A stretch of DNA of 64,000 bases from Capsicum annuum (Eukaryota > Streptophyta > Magnoliopsida > Solanales > Solanaceae), in the NCBI RefSeq assembly GCF_002878395.1, contig NC_061116.1, positions 117,763,125-117,827,124 on the forward strand, written 5' to 3'. The position numbers were made by a program, and so were the translations under genes. This document shows positions 45,706 to 54,966 of the stretch, one piece after another (within the stretch, counting starts at the first letter, position 1; each line of letters starts with the position of its first letter). Under the pieces are notes generated by a model. That model did no database searches. It was not told where the DNA came from and saw only the letters and a list, made by a program, of their open reading frames with translations.

Positions 45706-47480
45706 CTAGCTATTGATGCCTCGTGCTAGCAATATATGTTATTTTTTTATCTCAATATTTAAATTATTAAAATAATTTAAGTTTTTAATATTGTAATTTA
45801 TGATATCATTTTCTTTTGTTTCAATTTAAGTGATGTTGATATAATTTCGAGAGTCGGACAAATATTTTATATCTTTTAAATAATTTAAGTTTTTAATTAT
45901 TTGATTTACAATGTTTTTTACATAATTTTTCAATAATATATGAATATTCTCTCTGTCTTTATCTATGTGGAACAGATAAAATTTCGACAGTCAATCAAAT
46001 TTTTTTATATTATTTTACACATGTACATTTATATTAAGTTCTTAATTATTGTGATTTATAATACTTTTATCTCATTTTCAAATAATATATGTTACTTTAT
46101 GTCTTCCTCTGTCACATCTCAATTTATATGCACTAATATAATTTCAATAGTCAATCAAATTTTTTAGGTTGACATATCATTTTGTATCAAGAGTTCTAGC
46201 TAATGTATTTTTGTTAAAAGGTGATTCTTCTTGCTCTGATTACAAGATCTTTTTTCCTTCCTTTGGCATGGATTTTATCAATAGACATAGTAAAATCACG
46301 ATGAAAACAACAAAGCACGCATGTCTTAAGTGACTTGTAATAACTAATTAGAAGCAACATAGAAAAATGACTATAAAAAATACTTGTATAATAATTAATT
46401 AATGGTGATACAATAAACTTACGATTAAAGCAGCTGAAACAGTCGTAAATGTCTATTTTACTTTTTTCTAATTAAATATTATTAATTTTGTAATATGTAA
46501 ATGGCTTATAATATTTAATTAGAGGTATAATAATTAATTAGGGATGATATAGTAAAAAATTACAATTGAAGTAGCTAAAGCAGATATGTCATAAGTGTCT
46601 ATTTTAATTTTTTTTATTAAATATTATTAATTTTTGAATACATAACTGACTTATGATAATTAATTAGGGGTGATACAGTAAAATCACAGTTGAAGCAACT
46701 GAAACAGGCATATCGACCTCGTGCCTGCTTCAGTTGATTTATTTGCATACTTTTTATCTCATTTTTAAATAATATATGTTACTTTATGTCTTCCTCTATC
46801 ACATCCCAATTTATGTGCACTAATATAATTTCAATAGTCAATCAAATATTTTATGTTGACATATCATTTTGTATCTATTTTACTTTTCTTACGAAATATT
46901 ATTAATTTTCAATGCTTAGATAACAATAATAATAATAATTAATTAAGGGTGATATAGTAAAATCACGATGAAAGCAATGAAACACAACAACAACAACATA
47001 CCCAGTTTATTCCCACATAGTGAGGATGAAAGCAATGAAACACACATATCTTAAATGACTTGTAATAACTAATTAGAAGCAACATAGCAAAATGACTATA
47101 AAAAATACTTGTAAAATAATTAATGTGATACAGTAAAATTATGATTAAAGCAGTGAAAACAGTTGTAAATTTCTATTTTACTTTTGTTCTAACGAAATAT
47201 AAGTAATTTTGTAATATGTAAATGACTTATAATATTCAATTAGAGGTATAATAATTAATTAGAGATGATATAATCAAATGACGATTGAAGCAGTTGAAGC
47301 AGACATGTCATACATGTTTATTTTAATTTTTTTTATTAAATATTAATAACTTTCTAATATGTAAATTACTTATAATAATTAATTAGGGGTGATACAGTAA
47401 AATTACAGTTGAAGCAGCTGAATCAGGCATGTCGACCTCGTGCCTGCTTCTACTGCTTTATTTGTTGTTATTATATAAAA
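45706..47480 (-). mobile_element. Helitron-like unit 1 (internally duplicated)
   Basis: The left edge reads A|CTAG (45705|45706), the form a Helitron 3' end takes on the opposite strand. The unit contains Stowaway-like text (CTCTGTC..CAATTTATG..GTCAATCAAAT) and monomers of the TTATAATAATTAATTA / TTGAAGCAGCTGAAGCAGGC repeat. A segment of about 690 bp is duplicated in tandem (about 46063-46745 and 46746-47460). Its right edge (TTATATAAAA) is a decayed form of the TATATAGA end seen in later units. No coding sequence. Confidence 0.5.
46987..47024 (-). mobile_element. 38-bp insertion of a LINE 3' end with 20-bp target duplication
   Basis: The piece ACAACAACAACATACCCAG...CATAGTGAG equals the 3' end of the RTE-type LINE in reverse orientation (compare 50067-50105). 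It is flanked by identical 20-bp copies at 46967-46986 and 47025-47044. The sister copy of this segment near 46290-46320 has no insertion. This is target-primed insertion cut off almost at once. Confidence 0.85.
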
Positions 47481-48358
47481 TTAGTCGGCTTACGTCGTGC
47501 TATGAACGGCCCAATGTTGATCCTTAAAAAATCTACATTATGTATAATTCTATCATTTAATTAAAACCTTCATTTATTTGGTTGATAAGTTCTAAGTTCG
47601 GCATATATTATTATATTTAGACTGATGAAATTTGTATAACAATATTTTAAGTTGTTCAAATTTTTGTGGCATTAATAGTCAGTTATATTTTTTAAATAAT
47701 TTAAGTTTTTAATTATTGTGATTTATAATATATTCTCTTCTATTCTACTAATTAGAAGTGACATAGTAAAATTATTATAACAAACACTTGTGACATTTTT
47801 TTAAGTGATCTCGTATAAGACGTCAAGTTAACTTAAAACATCAAAATATAATTTATCATTTTATGCCTATTTTATTTTTTTAATTAAATATTATTAATTT
47901 TTTAATACTTAAATGACTTATAAAAACATCAAAAAATAATTTATTATTTTATGTCTATTTTATTTTTATTAAATATTATTAATTTTCTAATACTTAAATG
48001 ACTTATAATAATTAATTATGAGTGACATAGTAAAATTACGGTTGAAGCAGCTAAAGCGGTCATGTCATAAATGTCTATTTTAAATTTTTTATTAAAACTT
48101 TTAATACCTATATGACTTATAATAATTAATTAGGGATAACATAATAAAGTCACGATTGAAGCAGCTAAAGTAGGCAGTCGATCATGAGCAGCCTGCTTCA
48201 GTTGCTTCTTTGACACTTACTATATATAGGATAAATTAATACGTAATGACTTATAATAATTAATTAGGGGTAATATAGTAAAATTACAGTTGAAGTAGTT
48301 GAAGCAGGCATGTCAACCACAAGCAGCCTAACTGCTTCTTTGCAACTTATTATATAGA
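47481..48358 (-). mobile_element. Helitron-like unit 2
   Basis: On the - strand it runs from TCTATATAATAAG (complement of TATATAGA ending at 48358) to CTAA at 47481. Near the CTAA end is a decayed hairpin (CGTGCTATGAACGG on the + strand). Near the other end is the palindromic GCAGCCT...CAGTTGCTTC arm. A second internal terminus-like site (TATATATAGGA, about 48220-48230) suggests that a partial unit of about 130 bp is fused at the right. No ORF. Confidence 0.6.
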
Positions 48359-48809
48359 CTAGTCGTCTTACACCGTGCTACGCACGGCCCAATGTTGATC
48401 CTTAAAAATAATTCTATGTTATGTATAATTCTATCATTTAGTTAAAACCTTTTATTTGTTTGGTTGATAAATTCTAAGTTAGGCATATATTATTATATTT
48501 AGATTGATGAAATTTGTATAACAATATTTTAAGTTGTTCAAATTTTTGTGATATTGATAGTCAATTATATTTTTAAATAATTTATTTTTTTATTACTATG
48601 ATTTATAATACTTTTTCTTCTATTCTACTAATTAGAAGTGACATAGTAAAGTTATTATAACAAATACTTGTGAAAATTTTTAAGTGGTCTCATATAAGAC
48701 ATCAAGTTAATTTAAAACATTAAAAAATAATTTATATTTTTTAAGTGATCACATATAAGACGTCAAGTTATGTTTATTTTATCTTTTTTATTAAATATTA
48801 TTAATTTAT

Positions 48810-49962
48810 GGCTTAAGTCATCGCTAGACATCTAAAGTTGTCCCGAAAATTCACTTAGACCCCTCAACTAAGGCTTGTACCTATCAGGCACCTCAAGTGC
48901 TAAAATTGGTACCTGTAAGGCACAAAATGGTGATTTGGCAAGGAAAGTGTGTTACGCTTTCCTTGGGCGCATGAATCAGAGAAAAAAATATTTTACTTTT
49001 TTTAATTAAAAAACTTATACTTAAATTATTTTATTAATATAATTTTTAATTAATAATAATTTTTTAATTTTTTTTTAAAAGCCCCAGCTTCCTCCCCCCT
49101 CCCCTCTTTCCCGTGTCTTTTTCTAAACGAACAAACAATCTGTTCTTTGAGCGACAAAATGGAAAAACTCCATTAACATAAAATCAACAACTCTAACAAT
49201 AAAATTACTAATCAATCTTCCCCATTGAAGAAAGCATCAAAGAATGGAGAAACTCGATTAAGCACAAAATGAGTAACCATTCTTCACCATTGTCAACAAC
49301 ATCAAAGATGTGGTAAAAAAATTCTTTTTTTTTTACAAAATCAGTTAATTGATTAAGAAATCTTTGTTTCATTTATTAAAACTAAAAAAGAAATTGCTAA
49401 GAATTAAAAAAAGTTTATGATGTGGGTGTGAAGTGAAGACGGGGAGTGGGGTGGGGTGGGGTGGGGTGGGGGGCTTTGTGTGTGAAGAAGACGGGGGATG
49501 GGGGTGAAGACGATGACTGTGTGTGTGAAAACAAAGGGGCTGGGGGCGTGGGGTGGGGGTGGGGGTGGGGGCTTTGTGCGTGAAGATGACTCTGTGTGTG
49601 TATGAATACGAATGGGATGAGGGGTGGGGACGGTAAAGATGATGACTGATGGGTGGGGGTGCTTTTTTATTTTTCTTTTTTTAATTAAGAAATTATTATT
49701 AAATGTAATTGAATAGAAAATGGACAAATCAGCATTTCCACACTATAATTATTTTTTTTTGCCACGTGTTTTTTTCTAATTGGTCAGTTTTGCCATATCA
49801 ACGCATGTGTGTTACACACACTTGAGCTTTTAGCTGATTGTTCGAAAAAGGCTTGATAGGAGCAAATTTTGGGTGGGTTTGGGACCTGACAGGTACAGGC
49901 CTTAGTTGAGGGTCTAAGTGAATTTTTGGAACAACTTTAAGTGTCTGGCGATGATTTAAGCC
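48810..49962. mobile_element. Mutator-like element with 83-bp terminal inverted repeats, non-autonomous
   Basis: Both ends begin GGCTTAAGTCATCGCTAGAC (left) or its near match GGCTTAAATCATCGCCAGAC (right, complement). Similarity extends about 83 bp at roughly 88%. Flanks TTAATTTAT (48801-48809) and TTAATTTTT (49963-49971) differ at one base, a 9-bp duplication as in Mutator elements. The 1153-bp interior has no transposase. It has a CT-rich patch near 49081-49120 and two G-run blocks. The Pro-rich open frame on the - strand (49727-49404) is a product of the G runs. Confidence 0.88.
49441..49571 (+). other. Two G-quadruplex-type G-run blocks
   Basis: 49441-49473 holds six runs of at least three G (GGGGTGGGGTGGGG pattern) and 49536-49571 another series. 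Either could fold as a G-quadruplex on the + strand. Confidence 0.75.
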
Positions 49963-50066
49963 TTAATTTTTTAATACTTAAATGACTTATAAGAACTTTA
50001 AAAAATAATTTATTATTTAATGTCTATTTTATATTTTTTATTTTATTATTAATTTTTTAATACTTA

Positions 50067-51536
50067 CAACAACAACAACAAACTCAGTGTATTCCCATAA
50101 AGTGGGGTTTGGGAAGGGTAGAATGTACGCAGTCCATACCGCTACCTTCAAAGAAGTAGAGAGGTAGTTTTTTATAGACCCCCAGCTCAAGATAGAGAAT
50201 AGTAAGCAAGAGCGTAATGCACCATTAAGCATGGTGGGTGGCATAACATAAAAGGAAAAGACATACTAAAAATAAAATAGAAATCAGAGCAATACGAAAT
50301 AAGATAAATAAGCGTAATATGAAATAAGAGATAAGAAATATAGCATTCGAAAAGTAAGACCCCCACCTATGGACACAGTCCTGGGATTACTAATCCAGCT
50401 ATACATGAGCTCTTCAACTACTAGCTACAACCCACGCACGCGACCTAGCTTTTACCCTTATCCGCGACCTCCACACCTTCCTATCTAGGGTCATGTCCTC
50501 AGTAAGCTTTGCTGTAGCTGCTCCATATTATGTCTAATTATTTCCCTCCAGTACTTCTTCGGCCTACCTCTCCTTCTCCGAAAGTCATCCAACGCTAGCC
50601 TCTCACACCTACAAACTGGGGCATCCGTGCCCCTCCTCCTTACATGCCCAAACCATCTCAGCCTTCCTTCCCGCATCTCGTCCTCCACCGAAGCCACTCC
50701 CACCTTCTCCCAGACTATATTATTCCAAACTTTATCCCCTCTAGTAAGTCTACATATCCAACGCAACATTCTCATTTCCCCCACCTTCAATTTTTGAATG
50801 TGGAAGTTCTTGATTGACAACACTTTGCTTTATATAACATAGCTGGACGAACTGCCACTTTATAGAATTTGCCTTTAAGCTTAAGTGGAACCTTCTTATC
50901 ATACAACACACCCTAGGCGAGCCTCCACTTCATCCAACCTGCTCCAATACCGTTAGAGATATCCTCATCAATCTCGTCATTCCCTTGAATCATAGACCCA
51001 AGATACTTAAAACTATCCCTCTTACAAATATCCTAGGATCCCAGCCTCACTACCACATCTTTCTTCTACCTCAAGTCGCTAAACTTGCATTTCATATACT
51101 CCGTATTGGACCTACTCAACCTGAACCCCTTGGACTCCAGGGTTTGCCTCCAAACCTCCAATTTTTCATTCACACCCCCTCGTATCTCATCAATCAATAC
51201 TACATCATCTGCAAATAATGGCACCTCTCCTTGAATACGTCGCTTCAATACATCCATCACCAACGTAAACAGGAATGGGCTAAGAGTCGAACCCTGATGC
51301 AACCTTGTCTCGACTGAAAAATATTCTGAGTTCCCTCCCATCATTCTTACCCGAGTCTTTCCTCCATCGTACATGTCCTTAATAGCTCTGATGTACACCA
51401 CCGGGATCCCTGTTGCCTCTAAGTATCTCCAAAGAACCTCCCTAGGGACTTTGTCAAAAGCCTTCTCCAAGTCGATGAACACCATGTGCAAATCCCTCTT
51501 TCTTTCCCTATATTATTCCACCAATCTCCTCACCAG
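50067..51536 (-). mobile_element. L2: RTE-type LINE, 5'-truncated, same family as L1
   Basis: The ACAACAACAAC tail at 50067 is the reverse of the GTT tail of L1. Reading leftward from 51536 the element contains RT and C-terminal coding sequence and ends at the tail. The 5' end is cut within the RT, so only about 1.47 kb inserted. It lies in a Helitron-like unit whose text resumes at GATGACTTATAATAATTAATTA. Confidence 0.88.
50491..51536 (-). pseudogene. L2 reverse transcriptase and C-terminal region
   Basis: 51491-51066 is a 141-residue open frame with [19 protein letters not shown], then [28 protein letters not shown] and [18 protein letters not shown]. The FADD active site is intact. A gap with shifts follows, then 50823-50491 (110 residues) with [20 protein letters not shown] and [13 protein letters not shown] and a final [13 protein letters not shown], the RTE C-terminal signature. 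The N-terminal RT part and the endonuclease are missing by truncation. It is better preserved than L1 and probably younger. Confidence 0.9.
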
Positions 51537-51820
51537 ATGACTTATAATAATTAATTATAAGTGATATAGTAAAATCACGGTTGAAGCAGCTGAAATAGTC
51601 ATGTCATAAATGTCTATTTTAAATTTTTTATTAAATATTTTTAATTTTTTAGTATGGAAATAACATATAATAATTAATTAGGGGCAATATAGTAAATTCA
51701 CAGTTGAAGCAAGCATGTCGACCATGAGCATCCTGCTTCAGCTGCTACTTTGCCACTTTATGTTTAGATTGATGAAATTTGTATAATAACATTTTAAGTT
51801 GTTCAAACTTTTGTGGCATT

Positions 51821-52128
51821 AAGTCCTGCATTTTGGGTACCCCTATTGGTTAATGCTGGGCACCGGGGCAGTCTCTATCTATAGTGGTGCAACAAGTGGA
51901 GAAGGTGGGATCTCAACTGGGTTATCTCTAGATTTACTTTTTCCCTCCTTCCCCTCATTCTCATCCTCAGGACTAAACTTATGTTTTGTTTGTGAAGGAG
52001 TTAATGGGAGTAAGACCCGTATTTATTGAAGATTCTAATATTCCTGAAATATGGAAAGTGAGAGTGTAAGGAAGTTTTGTGGTCCTAAGAACTTCTAAAT
52101 ATGGTAATTCAGAATGTAGGATTTTTTT
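51821..52128. other. Unclassified insert of about 300 bp in Helitron-like unit 3
   Basis: By comparison with unit 2 (47670-47700) the text breaks after GTGGCATTAA and resumes in AT-rich unit sequence near 52130. The ends GTCCTGCATTTTGGG and, complemented, ATCCTACATTCTGAA are roughly inverted. No coding sequence and no clear target duplication. Confidence 0.4.
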
Positions 52129-52766
52129 ACTATTCTTAGTATCTTTATTTATATTTTTTAACTAATTTATTTTTTTGTTATTGTGATTTATAATATTTAT
52201 TCTTTTATTATCCTAATTAGAAGTGACATAGTAAAATTATTATAACAAATACTTGTGAATTTTTTTTAAGTAGCCATATAAGAGTTCAAGTTAATTTAAA
52301 ACATCAAAAAATAATTTATATTATTAAAGTGACACATATAAGACGTCAAGTTAATTTAAAACATCAAAATATAATTTATTATTTTATGTCTATTTTATCT
52401 TTTTAATTAAATATTATTAAGTTTTTAATACTTAAATGACTTATAAAAACATCTAAAAATAATTTATTATTTTATGTCTATTTTATTTTTTTATTAAATA
52501 TTATTAAATTTTTAATACTTAAATGGCTTATAATAATTAATTATGAGTGATATAATAGAATCACGGTTGAAGCAGCTGAAGCAGTCATGTCATAAACGTC
52601 TATTTTAAAATTTTTATTAAATATTTTTAATTTTTTTTAATACGTAAATGACTTGAAATAACTAATTAGAGGTAATATAGTAAAATCACGATTGAAGCAG
52701 TTGAAGCAGGCATGTCGACCATAAGCAGCCTGTTTCAGCTACTTCTTTGCCACTTATTATATAGGA

Positions 52767-54966
52767 CTCGTGGCGATAGGCACGTGTTGAGCGCGGGGCC
52801 AACATGCTAAGATTAAAATTTTTAAATTATTATGAAAGCAATGAAATAAATTGTCATAATTAGTTATTGATATATTTATATATAATGTGAGTGTATTTAG
52901 ATATTTAATCGCAGTGTATATTCTCCAGGTGATCTTACTACTTAAAGTTTAGATATTTCATTAATAAGTGTTAAGGAAATATATTTATGCATGAAGCGGC
53001 ATAAAAAGTTAAATAGTTTTAAATTATTTGAGTTTTTAATTATTTTAATTTATAATACTTTTTCTTCTATTCCAATATAAGTGAAATTGATATAATTTCG
53101 AAAGTCAAGCAAATATCACGTTAAAGTAGTGAAGCAGAATGTCTTAAATGACTCATAATAACTAATTAGAAGTGATGTCGCAAAACTGCTAGAAAAAATA
53201 TGTGTGAGATTAATTTAAGTTGGTCTCATATAAGTGTGAAGTTAATTTAAACATCAAGAGTTAATTTAACATTTTATGCCTATTTTATATTTTTTATTAA
53301 ATATTATTAGTTTTTTAATACTTAGATGACTTATAATAATTAATTAGAGATGCTATAGTAAAATTACAGTTGAAACAGCTGAATCAGACATGTCATAAAT
53401 ATTTATTTTACCTTTTTTTATTAAATATTATTAATTTTCTAATACATAAATGATATATAATAATTAATTAGGGATGATATAGTAAAATCACGGAGTAAAT
53501 AGTGATAGGCAAGCATGTCGACCACCAAAATGAAAAGTAGTTAAAAAATTTAAAATTTAATTTTCTTGTTTAGATATTTTATGTTTCATTTAGTGTACCT
53601 AATAAAAAAATGATATTTTGATCATTCAGATCTTAGCTCGTAATTATGTATTTAATTTTTTGTTTGAATCTAATCATTTAGATCACAGTAGATGTACTAC
53701 TTCCATACTTTTTTGGGCGCTGATATTAATATTGCAAAGTACTTCATCCAATCATTTTTAATTTATAATTTTTTTAATCTATTTTATCCTTGTTATTAAA
53801 TATTACTTATAATCTAATACTTAAATAACTTATAATAACTATTTAAATGTGATATAATAAAATTACTATAAAAAGTACTTGTGAAAAAAAATTAAGTGAC
53901 CTCATATAAGTCGTCAAGTTAATTTAAAACATCAATGATTAACTAATTAGAAACGATATAATAAAATTACTATAAAAAGTACTTGTAAAAAAAATTAAGT
54001 AGACCCCATATAAGTCGTCAAGTTAATTTAATACATCAAGAGTTAACTTATAATTTTGTGTCTATTTTACATTTTTTTGTGAAATATTATCAATTTTTAA
54101 TGCTCAGATGATATATAATAATTAATTTGAGATAATTTAATAAAATCACGATTGAAACAGTTGAAGCAGACATGTCATAAAGATCCATTGTACCTTTTTA
54201 ATTAAATATTACTAATTTTAAATATGTAAATAACTTATAATAGTTAATTAGGAATGATATAATAAATCACGGCTAAAGCAATTGAAGTAGCCATGTCATA
54301 AATATCTCAATTTTATATTTTTTTTGTAATTAAATATTATTAAGTTTTTTATACGTAAATACCTTATAATAATTAATTAGGGATTTTATAGTAAAATCTC
54401 GATTGAAGCAGCTAAAATAGTCATGTCATAAATAGCTATTTAATTTTTTTATTAAATATTATTAATTTTCTAATATGTAAATAACTTATATTAATTAATT
54501 AGGAATGCTATAGTAAATTAGGTTGAAGCAGGCATTTATTAAATATCTATTTTACTTTTTAAATTAAATATTATTAAGTTTCTAATACGTAAATGTCTTA
54601 TAATAATTAATTAGGGATGATATAGTAAAATCACAATTGAAGCAGCTAAAACAGCCATGTCATAAATATATATTTAACTTCTTTTAATTAAATATTGTTG
54701 ATTTTATAATACTTAAATAACTTATAATAATTAATTAGGGATGATATAGTAAAATTACGATTGAAGCAGCTGAAGCAGGCAAGTAGTAAATATCTACTTT
54801 ACTTTTTTAATTAAATATTATTAATTTTCTTATACACAAATAATGACTTATAATAATTAATTAGGGGTGATATAGTAAATTCACGACTGAAGCAGCTGAA
54901 GCAGGCATGTCATCCACAAGCTGCCTCCTTTAGCAGCTTCATTCACATTTATATATAAGTAATAGA
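52767..54966 (-). mobile_element. Helitron-like unit 4 with a monomer array
   Basis: Starts CTCGTGGCGATAGGCACG right after GA at 52765-52766 and ends GA at 54966, followed by the next unit. Its 3' end differs from units 2-3, so it is a related subfamily. It contains a spread block shared with unit 5 (ACCACCAAAA..GAAAAGTAGTTAAAAA near 53522; AAGTACTTCATCCAATCA near 53740) and then six or so tandem monomers. No ORF. Confidence 0.58.
54100..54930. repeat. Tandem array of ~123-bp monomers
   Basis: The landmark TTATAATAATTAATTA recurs near 54236, 54365, 54490, 54600, 54723 and 54849, i.e. about every 110-129 bp. Each monomer also holds GGGATGATATAGTAAAATCAC, TTGAAGCAGCTGAAGCAGGCATGTCATAAAT (or variant) and a TTAAATATTATTAATTTTCT stretch. 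Similar monomers occur singly or in pairs through 46400-57800. Confidence 0.85.

Larger units (their letters stand above)
48359..52766 (-). mobile_element. Helitron-like unit 3, interrupted by a MULE, a LINE and an unknown insert
   Basis: The left end is a textbook Helitron 3' terminus in reverse: CTAG at 48359-48362, a 10-nt spacer, then the hairpin CCGTGC-TAC-GCACGG at 48373-48387. The right end at 52766 reads TATATAGGA. Insertions at 48810-49962, 50067-51536 and about 51821-52128 account for most of its length; the original unit is about 1.5 kb and co-linear with unit 2. The left end touches unit 2 with no spacer (GA|CTAG). Confidence 0.65.

Noticed and set aside
49404..49727. 107-residue Pro/His/Thr-rich frame on the - strand
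   Set aside because: Produced by G-run low-complexity DNA inside a Mutator-like element; no domain, no homologous frame.
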